Shown here: one piece after another, positions 40,686 to 49,700 of the stretch | How positions within the stretch are numbered: the first letter of the stretch is position 1 | How the letters are laid out: each line of letters begins with the position of its first letter | From: SIG603 sp044432645 | GTDB taxonomy: Bacteria > Bacillota > Clostridia > Oscillospirales > Acutalibacteraceae | DNA: 64,000 nucleotides | Assembly: GCA_044432645.1 (NCBI GenBank) | Contig: JAWXUM010000002.1 | Location: 1 to 64,000 of the forward strand | Reading direction: 5' to 3' | Notes under the pieces: model-generated | The model's database searches: none | What the model was told of the DNA's origin: nothing | Seen by the model: only the letters and a program-made list of their open reading frames with translations | Made by a program: the position numbers and the translations under genes

Positions 40686-41521
40686 TATTTCACAATCGCT
40701 AAAGCTTGTGACCCCATTGCTTCATATGCTGTTTCTACTTTTGATTTGCTGTATTTTGTATAGGCATCTTCTAAAGAATCGTGAAAATAATAATAATCTT
40801 CATCAAAACCTACAAGTACTAAACAGTGCATAGGTGATAACCATTGAAACTTATCACTTGTACCCTCAATAGTCCATAAAGTAGAATTATAAACTGTCTT
40901 CATTGATGCTGTTGCCCAAATTAAAACAGGAATATCGTTACTTATAAACTCACCACATATTTCTTCTAAACTAAGCTGAGTTGTAAATTCGTTATAAGTA
41001 AAAACTTTATATGTATCGGTATCTATAAATTTATTTATTGCGTTTTCAATTACAGTGCTATAACAACCATAACCCGAAGAACTTCTAGGATTTCCTATAA
41101 AAGCTTCCCACGGGTCAGCTGCATACAAAACATTACCTGAATAATACGGCGAGTTGCCACAGTCTAAATAATCGTCAATAAACGTATCGACTGAAATATC
41201 AATACCCATATAATTTAAAGCCATAACCGATGCGACAGATTCACAACCTGTTGGGTAATCTTCTACTTGATTGATATAATCCATATTTTCAATAATATAT
41301 TCAGTTATAACATCATTTTCTTGAGTTTCGTCATTGTCAGTTTGAACATTTGTAGATGTTTCAATTACAACTTCATTATATACTAATTCGTTTGCTGTTT
41401 TATCTAAATGAACAACACAGGTTTCATATGAAACTCCATCATTCAATCCACCTATGCCGACCATAACCACACCAATTACAATTATAACAGAAAAAAACCA
41501 TATGCTTTTTAATTTCTTCAT
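40682..41521 (-). CDS. Membrane-anchored C39-like cysteine peptidase
   Basis: 279 aa. One N-terminal membrane segment (residues 8-26), an extracellular low-complexity linker (about 45-75, Thr/Glu/Asp-rich), then a peptidase C39-like domain. The probable nucleophile is Cys93 in PTGCESVASVMALNYMG, with the His in SPMHCLVLVGFD and an Asp in YYFHDSLED. The domain is of the C39_2 type and is not fused to an ABC transporter, so a bacteriocin-export role is not indicated. Function at the cell surface is unknown. Confidence 0.85.
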   Translation of the reverse strand: MKKLKSIWFFSVIIVIGVVMVGIGGLNDGVSYETCVVHLDKTANELVYNEVVIETSTNVQTDNDETQENDVITEYIIENMDYINQVEDYPTGCESVASVMALNYMGIDISVDTFIDDYLDCGNSPYYSGNVLYAADPWEAFIGNPRSSSGYGCYSTVIENAINKFIDTDTYKVFTYNEFTTQLSLEEICGEFISNDIPVLIWATASMKTVYNSTLWTIEGTSDKFQWLSPMHCLVLVGFDEDYYYFHDSLEDAYTKYSKSKVETAYEAMGSQALAIVKY

Positions 41522-41599
41522 TGTATTAACCTTTATCTTAAATTTAATGTATTAAATATAACATAAAATGACAAAGCTGTAAATACATAAAGATGAAAA

Positions 41600-41956
41600 T
41601 TAACAATTTGATGTAGCAATTATATTAGCAGTAGTCTGACAAACATTTTGAATAATAATATCACCAATTTTCACTGGTGCTTTTACACTTAATTTGTTGA
41701 TTTCTTTCATACATTCAAAAATTTTGTCTTTAGGAATATCAATAGATGTTTTCACTGAAACAACAGGTAATTTACCACCCAAAACTTTTATGGTACTAGT
41801 TACTGTTCTTGTAGGAGCAATAACCTCTTTTTTTGCGTAAATTTCCCCACGCTTGCAAGTGTTACCCTCTACATTTACAACTTCGCCTTTATCAAGATTT
41901 ACAGTTAAATTGCAACCGATTGGACACTGAATACAAACTAAATTTCTTGTTTCCAT
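41600..41956 (-). CDS. DUF1667 CxxC protein
   Basis: 118 aa. The N-terminus has VCIQCPIGCNL and later NTCKRGEIYA: four cysteines resembling a metal- or Fe-S-binding start, as in the DUF1667 family. It is the last gene of a three-gene operon with two flavoproteins (next start one base upstream), the usual companion arrangement. Electron transfer to or from those enzymes is likely, but its biochemical role is not established. Confidence 0.88.
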   Translation of the reverse strand: METRNLVCIQCPIGCNLTVNLDKGEVVNVEGNTCKRGEIYAKKEVIAPTRTVTSTIKVLGGKLPVVSVKTSIDIPKDKIFECMKEINKLSVKAPVKIGDIIIQNVCQTTANIIATSNC

Positions 41957-43225
41957 TTAATTATCCTCCAACATAACAGTTATTTTATTTATATCTTGAT
42001 TAATTAAATCTGTCTTTTTAATAGTTAAACTTTCCATTTCTCCAGGCAATAAAATTTGCTTTTTACGGTGAATATTTCTGTTTTCACCTATATATAGACT
42101 TAAATATTTATTATGATAAGTTGTGTTTACCCTAAACCTTAAAGTAACAGTTTCTGGCATAGTGCTTAGATTAATTTTATGAGGAACTACATATCTAACA
42201 CCATTTTTAGGCTCCACATCAATAATTTCACCTTCGCTATTAATTATACCTTTAGCGTAATTAGCAGCGTTTATGCCGGCAGAGCTTGCCTCGGCTGATA
42301 CAAAATCTACTAAGTCGTGTACATGTAATACATTTCCACATGCAAATACACCTTTTACAGAAGTTTCAAAGCTTTCGTTAACCTGCGCCCCTGCTGTAAT
42401 AGGATTTAAAATAACTCCTAAATCTTTTGAAAGTTCGTTTTCAGGAATAAGTCCAACCGACAGCAAAAGTGTGTCACAACTGTAAAACTCATCAGTTCCA
42501 GTAATTGGTTTTAGGTTCTGGTCAACTTCAGAAATTGTGACACCCTCTACCCTATCTTTGCCATGAATTTTTGTAACTGTATGACTAAGTTTTAAAGGAA
42601 TATTATAGTCATCTAAACACTGAACGATATTACGTTTAAGTCCACCAGAATATGGCATGATTTCTGCTACTATTTTAACTTTTGCACCCTCAAGTGTCAT
42701 TCTCCTAGCCATAATTAAGCCTATATCGCCCGAGCCTAAAATTACAACCTCTTTACCAGGCATGTATCCGTCAATGTTTACAAGTCTTTGAGCAGTTCCT
42801 GCGCTGTAAACACCAGATGGTCTGTATCCTGGAATATTCAAAGCTCCACGACTTCTTTCACGGCAACCCATAGCCAGAACAACAGCTTTCGTCTTAAACC
42901 TTACAAGTCCATCTTCTTTGCTTATTGCTGTTACTATTTTATTATCGACATTTTCTGAAATATCGACTACCATAATATTTAGCTTATAAGATATATTTAA
43001 TTCAAGTAATCTTTCTTCATATCTTGCACTGTATTCAGGCCCTGTAAGTTCTTCTTTAAATGTGTGAAGTCCAAAACCATTATGAATACATTGATTTAAA
43101 ATTCCACCAAGTCGGTTGTCACGTTCTAAAACTAAAATATTTGTTACACCATTTTCATAAGCTGAAATTGCCGCAGCTAAACCAGCAGGCCCACCACCGA
43201 TTATAATAATTTCGTAATCACTCAC
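41957..43225 (-). CDS. FAD-dependent pyridine-nucleotide oxidoreductase
   Basis: 422 aa from GTG 43225, after AAAGGAGGTG; its start overlaps the stop of the previous gene by eight bases. FAD loop IIIGGGPAGLAAA, NAD loop VILGSGDIGLIMA and the C-terminal CGNVLHVHDLVDFVSAEA block show a two-dinucleotide-binding flavoprotein. In Clostridia it accompanies the GlpA-like enzyme upstream and DUF1667 downstream, probably passing electrons from glycerol 3-phosphate or a similar substrate. No glpK or glycerol facilitator is adjacent. Confidence 0.9.
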   Translation of the reverse strand: MSDYEIIIIGGGPAGLAAAISAYENGVTNILVLERDNRLGGILNQCIHNGFGLHTFKEELTGPEYSARYEERLLELNISYKLNIMVVDISENVDNKIVTAISKEDGLVRFKTKAVVLAMGCRERSRGALNIPGYRPSGVYSAGTAQRLVNIDGYMPGKEVVILGSGDIGLIMARRMTLEGAKVKIVAEIMPYSGGLKRNIVQCLDDYNIPLKLSHTVTKIHGKDRVEGVTISEVDQNLKPITGTDEFYSCDTLLLSVGLIPENELSKDLGVILNPITAGAQVNESFETSVKGVFACGNVLHVHDLVDFVSAEASSAGINAANYAKGIINSEGEIIDVEPKNGVRYVVPHKINLSTMPETVTLRFRVNTTYHNKYLSLYIGENRNIHRKKQILLPGEMESLTIKKTDLINQDINKITVMLEDN

Positions 43226-44663
43226 GAGGGACACCTCCTTTATCGGTTTTTCCAACAACAAGATATGAATTTTCGCTGTTCTTTCTTAATTTCTCATAAG
43301 GTATGTCTAAAGTTTTAGATAAAATTTCCATAACTTTAGGAGCACAAAATCCACTTTGACATCTACCCATACCAGCTCTTGTTCTTCTTTTAACACCGTC
43401 TAAAGTTTTTGCTCCAAGTGGTCTAGTTATTGAGTCGATAATTTCGCCCTCGCTTACCATTTCACATCTACAAATGATTTGTCCATAAGACGGATTGCTT
43501 TTTATAAGTTCTGCTCTTTGCTCAAAATCAAGTTCAGCAGATTTTATAATTCCTTTTCTTTTATCAATAAAATTGTCTTTTTTGCTTAAATCCAAATATT
43601 GTACAACCATATCACCCATGTATTGAGCAATTGCTGGAGCACTTGATAGTCCAGGAGATTCAATACCTATAGCATCAAAAAAACCTTGTCCATTTGCACT
43701 TAAAGTAAAATCTTCTTTTTTTGTATGCGCCCTTAAACCTGTAAAAGATGTTATAGCCTGTCTAGTAGGTAAGTTTTTAATTGAAAGAGCCGCTTTTTGC
43801 AAAACAGTCTTTATTCCGTTGCTAGAAGTTGAAATATCTTCTTTATCCTCTACATCTAAAGCAGTTGGCCCTAAAATAAGGTTTCCATGAACAGTTGGAC
43901 TTACTAAAATCCCTTTTCCTAAGGATGTTGGCAGTTGAAACAAAGTAGTGTTTACTATAGATGCAACGCTTTTATCGCATAAAACATATTCGCCTTTTCT
44001 TGGAATAATTTCTATTCTATTATCACAAACCATATTGTGAAGAACATCACCATAAACTCCAGCGCAATTTACAATTACCTTAGAAGTAAATAAATCTTTA
44101 CTTGTTGTGACTTGGTAAATATCTGAATTTTTTTCTATGTTTAAAACTTCGTTATCAAAATAGAACTCAACTCCATTTACATTTGCGTTTTCTGCAAAAG
44201 CTAAAGTCATCTCAAAAGGACATACAATAGCAGAAGTAGGCGCATACAAAGCGCCACAGACTTCGTCAGTTAAATTGGGTTCTAATTCTAAAGCTTTGCT
44301 TCTTGTTAAAATTTTTAAATTTGGAACTTGATTTTTTAATCCTCTTTGATAAAGTTCATCTAATTTTGGTAAACTTTCTTTATCAAAACACAAAACCATT
44401 GCACCACATCTTTTAAGTGGAATATCAAGTTTTTGCGACAACTGTGTCATCATGTGATTGCCTTTGACATTCATATCAGCCATTAAAGTTCCAGGTTTTG
44501 CGTCAAACCCTGCATGAATAATAGCACTATTGGCTTTAGATGTACCAGTGCATATATCTTCTGACTTTTCTATCAATGCAATTTTCGCATTATATTTACT
44601 AAGTTCTCGTGCAACTGCACTACCTATTACACCTGCACCTATAACAATTATATCGTAATTCAT
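43218..44663 (-). CDS. GlpA-like FAD-dependent glycerol-3-phosphate dehydrogenase
   Basis: 481 aa from ATG 44663; a GTG at 44681 is a possible alternative. N-terminal DAO domain with VIGAGVIGSAVARELS and KANSAIIHAGFDAKPGTLMA. C-terminal BFD-like [2Fe-2S] domain with CRCEMVSEGE and GRCQSGFCAP supplies four Cys. This domain pair is typical of anaerobic GlpA-type enzymes. First of three overlapping or abutting genes. Other 2-hydroxyacid or polyol-phosphate substrates are possible. Confidence 0.88.
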   Translation of the reverse strand: MNYDIIVIGAGVIGSAVARELSKYNAKIALIEKSEDICTGTSKANSAIIHAGFDAKPGTLMADMNVKGNHMMTQLSQKLDIPLKRCGAMVLCFDKESLPKLDELYQRGLKNQVPNLKILTRSKALELEPNLTDEVCGALYAPTSAIVCPFEMTLAFAENANVNGVEFYFDNEVLNIEKNSDIYQVTTSKDLFTSKVIVNCAGVYGDVLHNMVCDNRIEIIPRKGEYVLCDKSVASIVNTTLFQLPTSLGKGILVSPTVHGNLILGPTALDVEDKEDISTSSNGIKTVLQKAALSIKNLPTRQAITSFTGLRAHTKKEDFTLSANGQGFFDAIGIESPGLSSAPAIAQYMGDMVVQYLDLSKKDNFIDKRKGIIKSAELDFEQRAELIKSNPSYGQIICRCEMVSEGEIIDSITRPLGAKTLDGVKRRTRAGMGRCQSGFCAPKVMEILSKTLDIPYEKLRKNSENSYLVVGKTDKGGVPRE

Positions 44664-44754
44664 ATAGACACCGTCTTTCACATATTTATATAACTGAATA
44701 ATAACATATTATTTATACTTTTTCAATTGAATTTAGCATATTCTTTTACACAAA

Positions 44755-44797
44755 AAATAAAAGACTATAAACGCTTAAAAGTAACGTTTATAGTCTT
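44755..44797 (-). terminator. Terminator of the TIM-barrel isomerase gene
   Basis: AAGACTATAAACG (44761-44773) pairs with CGTTTATAGTCTT (44785-44797). On the minus strand the stem is followed by TTATTTTTTG. Confidence 0.85.
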
Positions 44798-44800
44798 TAG

Positions 44801-45610
44801 TTAGTTGTTAAAATACTCATCCCTAAGTCTTTTTTTAATCCAAACAATAGAGCGTTCTAAGGCTTGCACTGTTTTAACTTCTAAAACAACACTTGAATTA
44901 AGTTCTGTCGCTATAAGCAAATACCTCATCAAGTCAACTTCCCCAGTGCCAAGACTTAAATTCGCTTTGTCTGAAATAGCGTCGCTTAAATGCAAATGAA
45001 CCACTTTATCTAAATTTTCAAAAATAAATTCTTCGTCTATTTCTTTATTAATAAAACTGTTTCCTATGTCAAATGCTAATGCAAATACTTCGCTATTTAA
45101 AAACATCTCTAATGAATCTTTTTGGAATTTTTCAAATCCGTCAGTATTTTCTATAACGATTTTCAAAGGAGAATTTCCCACTGCTTTTTCGCATGCATTT
45201 ATAAAATCTTTTAATCTAATATAATAAATATCAGAATACTCTTCAAAAAGATATGTTTTTCTATTGCCAACGTTTAAATATTTTCCTTTTGGTAAATGCA
45301 TGTTTATAACAGGAACTTTAAGTTGTTTTGCAAACCTAATTGTGTTAACCATTTCATCTTTAAAAGCGTTAGCAACAGATGAATTAAAATCGAAAGGATT
45401 AAAGTCACTTGCTAAATGAAAAGTATAATAAATATCGTTCTCGTTTGCAATTTTAATCAAATTATCTATATTTATATTTTCACTTAAATAATTAGGTAAA
45501 TTTAAATTAAGCTCAATAAAATTAAGCCCTAAACTTTTACATAATTTAACTTCATCTTCAATTTTAGGAACATCTATCAAAGTAGGCATACCAAAATTCA
45601 CAAGCAACAC
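44801..45610 (-). CDS. Sugar phosphate isomerase/epimerase-like TIM barrel
   Basis: 269 aa. AP-endonuclease-2/xylose-isomerase-like barrel: YTFHLASDFNPF and INMHLPKGKY (His ligands), IVIENTDGF (Glu), AFDIGNS (Asp), VHLHLSDA (His) and VLEVKTVQA (Glu) in the expected order. It stands alone between terminators, with no pathway partner. It is clearly different from the isomerase at 36.5 kb. Substrate unknown. Confidence 0.8.
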   Translation of the reverse strand: MLLVNFGMPTLIDVPKIEDEVKLCKSLGLNFIELNLNLPNYLSENINIDNLIKIANENDIYYTFHLASDFNPFDFNSSVANAFKDEMVNTIRFAKQLKVPVINMHLPKGKYLNVGNRKTYLFEEYSDIYYIRLKDFINACEKAVGNSPLKIVIENTDGFEKFQKDSLEMFLNSEVFALAFDIGNSFINKEIDEEFIFENLDKVVHLHLSDAISDKANLSLGTGEVDLMRYLLIATELNSSVVLEVKTVQALERSIVWIKKRLRDEYFNN

Positions 45611-45680
45611 ACCTTTTAATTCGTTTTACTAAATTATAACAAATTTTCAGGGTTTATTTTTCCTTTATAGCATATAGAAG

Positions 45681-46139
45681 CTATTTTGATAAATATTCTA
45701 AAATATCCTTTGCGTTGCTGTCTGGTTTAACTTTTGGCATAACTTTTTCTATTATGCCGTTTTCATTTATAACAAAGGTACTTCTAACCACTCCCATACT
45801 TACTTTTCCGTACATTTTCTTCTCTTGCCATACATCAAAACCTTTTATTGCTATAAGTTCTGGATCTGAAAGCAAAATAAATGGTAAATCATATTTTGTA
45901 GCAAATTTTTGGTGAGAAGTCACGCTATCTTTACTAATTCCTATTACTACAATATCATTATCTGAAAAAGTTTGAAAATTTTCAGCATAAGCTACAGCTT
46001 GTCTTGTGCAACCAGGTGTATTATCTCTTGGGTAAAAATACACTACCACTTTTTTTCCTAAAAAATTTTCTAGGCTTATCATATTACCGTCTTTATCACT
46101 TAATGTGAAATTTGGTGCTTTTGTGTTTACTTCTAACAT
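45681..46139 (-). CDS. bcp: Thiol peroxidase, Bcp/PrxQ type
   Basis: 152 aa from ATG 46139, after GGAGT; the ATG at 46157 precedes this site. It reduces hydroperoxides. The peroxidatic Cys44 is in RDNTPGCTRQAVAY. The resolving Cys found five residues later in many Bcp proteins is Val49 here, so this is a one-Cys form or uses an external thiol. Single gene between short palindromes. Confidence 0.93.
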   Translation of the reverse strand: MLEVNTKAPNFTLSDKDGNMISLENFLGKKVVVYFYPRDNTPGCTRQAVAYAENFQTFSDNDIVVIGISKDSVTSHQKFATKYDLPFILLSDPELIAIKGFDVWQEKKMYGKVSMGVVRSTFVINENGIIEKVMPKVKPDSNAKDILEYLSK

Positions 46140-46164
46140 TATAATTACTCCTATCATATATTGT

Positions 46165-46204
46165 TATAAAACGACTATAACCACAGGTTTGCGTTATAGT
46201 CGTT
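46165..46204 (-). terminator. Terminator of tadA
   Basis: AACGACTATAAC (46170-46181) pairs with GTTATAGTCGTT (46193-46204), read on the minus strand just after the tadA stop; a short T-run follows. Confidence 0.7.
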
Positions 46205-46210
46205 AATTAA

Positions 46211-46672
46211 TCATCTTATATTTTTAAAAAAATCTTTTAGCATTACTACACTCTCTTCTTCCATAAAACCTCTATATATTTTAGGTTTATGTAAAAAATC
46301 TAGCTTTGTTAAGTCGGTTACGCTTCCACAACAACCTGATTTAAAATCATGTGCTGCAAAAACTATGTGATTAATTCTACTATTTATTATTGCGCCAGTG
46401 CACATGGGACAAGGCTCAAGAGTTACATAAATATTACAATTTTTAAGTCGCCAATTTCCTGTTTTTTCAGTAGCCATTTCAATAGCTTTAATTTCAGCGT
46501 GTTTCAACTGTGAATTATCTTTTTCACATGAATTATATCCAACTCCGATAATTTCTCCATTTAGTTCAATCACTGCGCCAACTGGAACCTCACCGTTATC
46601 CTTTGCAATTTTTGCAAGCTTAAAAGCTTCTATCATAAATTCTTTTGTAGGTATAAATTCTAGTTTATCCAT
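46211..46672 (-). CDS. tadA: tRNA-specific adenosine deaminase-like protein
   Basis: 153 aa. Zinc/active-site motifs HAE (His58, Glu60) and PCPMC (Cys88, Cys91) in the spacing of TadA, which makes inosine at the wobble base of tRNA-Arg(ACG). The C-terminus has FFKNIR, as in TadA proteins. Guanine deaminases share the fold, but length and motif spacing favour TadA. Its start overlaps the CPBP stop by eight bases, so it is translationally coupled to that membrane protease. Confidence 0.88.
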   Translation of the reverse strand: MDKLEFIPTKEFMIEAFKLAKIAKDNGEVPVGAVIELNGEIIGVGYNSCEKDNSQLKHAEIKAIEMATEKTGNWRLKNCNIYVTLEPCPMCTGAIINSRINHIVFAAHDFKSGCCGSVTDLTKLDFLHKPKIYRGFMEEESVVMLKDFFKNIR

Positions 46673-47648
46673 AATAAACGATATTTGAAATTAAAGTAGA
46701 GATACAAAGAACTACAAAAGCTATTGTACTTGGATTTGTAAATGCAGCGAACATTTTTGTTTTAAAGCCTATAAATTCAATTTCGTTTTTCAAATTTGAA
46801 GAAATTTTATCACGATATTCCAAATAAGCCAAGAAACAAAAAGCAAAAACAATTACAGCATAAAATATAACATTAAAAACAATTATTGCATTTTCACCTG
46901 TAAAATAATTCAAAATTTCTTCTTGAACTATTGAAAAAGCGTTGTTTAAAAAATGTATAAAAATTGTAATCCACAAATTATTCGTTTTAACATATATAAA
47001 CCCCATTACAAGTCCAGCTAAAAAAGCAAACGGCATGCTAATTAAATTTGAATGTAAAATTGCAAACAAAATTGAAGAAACAACTATTGCAAAACTAGCG
47101 CCATATTTTTTAAGTTTAGATAAAACTACACCTCTAAACACAAACTCTTCAAAAACTGCTGGAGCGATACTCACTGCAATTATTTTAAGAATAAAAGAAA
47201 GTGTTGAATCTGCACTAGGTTGGACTGTTACACCGGAATTTATTCCAGTTTCATCTATATATTGATAAATGAAATTGACTGGCAAATTACTAGCCAAACA
47301 TAATCCCCAACCAATTATAACGTACATAAATCCTGTAGTAAATTTAACTGGTTGGAATTGTAAAATTTTGCTAGGATTTTCTTTTTTTAAAAATAAATAA
47401 AACATAAATGGTACTGCTAGTGATAAGAACGACAACGCACCACTTAAAAGATAATAACTGTCCACATCTAGCTCAAAAATAAATGAATTTGACCAGGCTA
47501 AGCTATATAGTATTCCTATTAGAAGAGTTCCAAGCCAACTTGCCGCATAAAAACCTAACAAAGCTATGCTTAATTGGTTGCAATCTTTTCTGATAAGTCT
47601 TTTTATCAATTTTTTCCTTGTTACAGGTTGATAATACTCATTTAACAC
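46665..47648 (-). CDS. CPBP-family intramembrane metalloprotease
   Basis: 327 aa counted from GTG 47648. About eight membrane segments with the CPBP motifs EEFVFRG (first Glu pair) and FAILHSN (His), followed by FIHFLNNAF. These putative glutamic/metal proteases process prenylated or bacteriocin-related proteins in other organisms; the substrate here is unknown. The GTG has no ribosome site. A strong AAGGGGGAAG overlaps the htpG stop, and seven bases later is an in-frame ATC at 47687, giving 13 extra residues (IKKENYNQYANEY). The true start may be that non-AUG codon. It follows htpG directly. Confidence 0.85.
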   Translation of the reverse strand: MLNEYYQPVTRKKLIKRLIRKDCNQLSIALLGFYAASWLGTLLIGILYSLAWSNSFIFELDVDSYYLLSGALSFLSLAVPFMFYLFLKKENPSKILQFQPVKFTTGFMYVIIGWGLCLASNLPVNFIYQYIDETGINSGVTVQPSADSTLSFILKIIAVSIAPAVFEEFVFRGVVLSKLKKYGASFAIVVSSILFAILHSNLISMPFAFLAGLVMGFIYVKTNNLWITIFIHFLNNAFSIVQEEILNYFTGENAIIVFNVIFYAVIVFAFCFLAYLEYRDKISSNLKNEIEFIGFKTKMFAAFTNPSTIAFVVLCISTLISNIVYYG

Positions 47649-47699
47649 ATATTCATTTGCATATTGGTTGTAATTTTCTTTTTTGATAAAACTTCCCCC

Positions 47700-49565
47700 T
47701 TACATTAAACTGCAAATTTTAGCTGAGAAATCTACTGGATCTTCTACTGGGAACCCTTCAATAATTAATGCTTGAGTATATAAAATATCTGCATAAACTT
47801 TAAGTTTTTCTTCATCGCTGTTCATTAAATTTTTAAGTGATTGGAAAACTTGATGATTGGAATTAATTTCTAAAACACGCTCAGCTTTAACTTCTTGACT
47901 ATTTGGCACTGCATTCAAAACTTTTTCCATTTCAAGGCTTATTTCACCTTGTGAAGACAGACAAACAGGGTGTGATTTTAGTCTTGCTGAAATAATTACA
48001 TCTGCCACTTTTCCACCTAAAGATGATTTAATCAACTCTAATAAATCTTTATTATCTTCTGATTGTTTAACAATTTCTTCCTTTTCTTCTTCAGTTTGAA
48101 GGTCAAGTTTTTCAGAAGAAACATTTTTAAAAGTTTTTTCACTGTATTCTTGTAACATTTTAAGTGCAAATTCATCTACATTATCTGTTAAATAAAGCAC
48201 TTCAAAGCCTTTTTCTCTTACTGTTTCAACTTGAGGTAACATGTGAACTCTGTCTACACTTTCACCACAAGCATAGTAAATATCTTGTTGGTCAGCTGGC
48301 ATATTTTCAACATATTCTTTTAATGAAACATAAGTTTTTTTTTTTGAAGAAATAAACAGAAGTAAATCTTTTAAACTTTCTTTGCTTGCACCAAAATTAT
48401 CATACACACCAAACTTAATTTGCATACCAAAATTTTTATAAAATTCTTCATACTTTTCTCTATCATTATTAAGCATAGATTTAAGCTCTGAAACGATTTT
48501 CTTTTCTAGTCTTGAAGCAATTAATTTAAGTTGTCTGTCGTGCTGAAGCATTTCACGAGAAATATTTAGAGATAAATCTTGAGAGTCGACCAAGCCTTTA
48601 ACAAAACTAAAGTAATCTGGTAATAAATCTTTGCATTTATCCATAATTAAAACGCCACTTGCGTATAGTTGAAGCCCTTTTTCATACTCTTTTGTGTAAT
48701 AATCCATAGGTGTTTTGGCTGGAATAAACATTAGTGCATTGTATGTTGAGGTTCCCTCTGTTGCCATTTTTATAACCCTTGCTGGGTCTTGCCAATCCAT
48801 GAATTTTTCTTTATAAAAATCGTTGATTTCTTCGTCGGTTACTTCTGATTTAGATTTTTTCCAAATTGGAACCATGCTATTTAGAACAACCTCTTCTGTA
48901 AAGTGGTCGTATTCGCCATCTTCTTTAGGCTCTACACGGTCCATATCCATTTTGATTGGGTATCTTATATAATCTGAATATTTTTTTACTAGACTTTGAA
49001 TTCTATATTGCTCCAAAAATTCATCATAATTTTCATCTTCTGTGTTTTCTTTAACATGAATTATAATTTCTGTACCGTGTTCACCTTTTTCAAACGATGT
49101 AATAGAGTAACCTTCTGCCCCTTGTGACACCCATGAGTATGCTTCATCACTAGCAAAAGATTTTGTATTAACTGTTAGTTTATCAGCAACCATAAAAGCA
49201 GAATAAAACCCAACACCAAACTGGCCTATTATATCAATTTCTTCGTTCGAATCTTGATTTTTCTTAAAATCTAGTGAACCACTTTTTGCAATTACACCTA
49301 AGTTGTTTTCAAGCTCTTCTTTTGTCATGCCAATACCATTATCTTTAATAATAATGTTTCTATTTTCTTTATCCAAGCTTAAATTAATAGCAAAATCTTC
49401 ACGAACAAGTCCAGTAACACCTTCGTTTAAAGCTTTATAATAAAGTTTATCAATTGCATCACTACCGTTCGATATAAGTTCTCTTAAAAAAATCTCTTTA
49501 TGTGTATAAATTGAGTTAATCATTAAATCTAAAATTCTTTTTGATTCTGTTTTAAATTGTTTCAT
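47700..49565 (-). CDS. htpG: Molecular chaperone HtpG (Hsp90)
   Basis: 621 aa from ATG 49565 (MKQFKTESKRILDLMINSIY), after AAAGGA; the longer frame from 49610 adds 15 residues without a site. ATP-dependent cytoplasmic chaperone. N-terminal GHKL ATPase: LRELISNGSDAIDKL, IKDNGIGMT and IGQFGVGFYSAFMVA. The middle and C-terminal dimerisation domains are full length. Followed by CPBP and tadA on the same transcript. Confidence 0.97.
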   Translation of the reverse strand: MKQFKTESKRILDLMINSIYTHKEIFLRELISNGSDAIDKLYYKALNEGVTGLVREDFAINLSLDKENRNIIIKDNGIGMTKEELENNLGVIAKSGSLDFKKNQDSNEEIDIIGQFGVGFYSAFMVADKLTVNTKSFASDEAYSWVSQGAEGYSITSFEKGEHGTEIIIHVKENTEDENYDEFLEQYRIQSLVKKYSDYIRYPIKMDMDRVEPKEDGEYDHFTEEVVLNSMVPIWKKSKSEVTDEEINDFYKEKFMDWQDPARVIKMATEGTSTYNALMFIPAKTPMDYYTKEYEKGLQLYASGVLIMDKCKDLLPDYFSFVKGLVDSQDLSLNISREMLQHDRQLKLIASRLEKKIVSELKSMLNNDREKYEEFYKNFGMQIKFGVYDNFGASKESLKDLLLFISSKKKTYVSLKEYVENMPADQQDIYYACGESVDRVHMLPQVETVREKGFEVLYLTDNVDEFALKMLQEYSEKTFKNVSSEKLDLQTEEEKEEIVKQSEDNKDLLELIKSSLGGKVADVIISARLKSHPVCLSSQGEISLEMEKVLNAVPNSQEVKAERVLEINSNHQVFQSLKNLMNSDEEKLKVYADILYTQALIIEGFPVEDPVDFSAKICSLM

Positions 49566-49654
49566 ATTTTCTTTTTCCTTTATAATAAATTTCTTACGAT
49601 ATAATAACATATATTTGTTACAGAATTATGAAGAATAAGCAGAGTTTACTATTA

Positions 49655-49691
49655 AAAAACACAAAAAATCCTCAGCCGAAACTGAGGATTT
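49655..49691 (-). terminator. Terminator of the sugar/polyol operon
   Basis: AAATCCTCAG (49666-49675) pairs with CTGAGGATTT (49682-49691); on the minus strand a T-rich run (TTTTTTGTGTTTTTTAA) follows. It lies just after the fucU-like gene. Confidence 0.85.
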
Positions 49692-49700
49692 AAAGTTAAA

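Noticed and set aside
41600..44663. Assigning the flavoprotein operon definitively as glpABC.
   Set aside because: Domain content matches GlpA-like proteins, but there is no glycerol gene nearby and the second and third genes are not GlpB/GlpC; only a cautious call is justified.
48336..48350. Long T-run in the middle of htpG as a possible frameshift site.
   Set aside because: It encodes KKKT in the correct frame of an intact 621-residue HtpG; there is no downstream frame that would extend after slippage.
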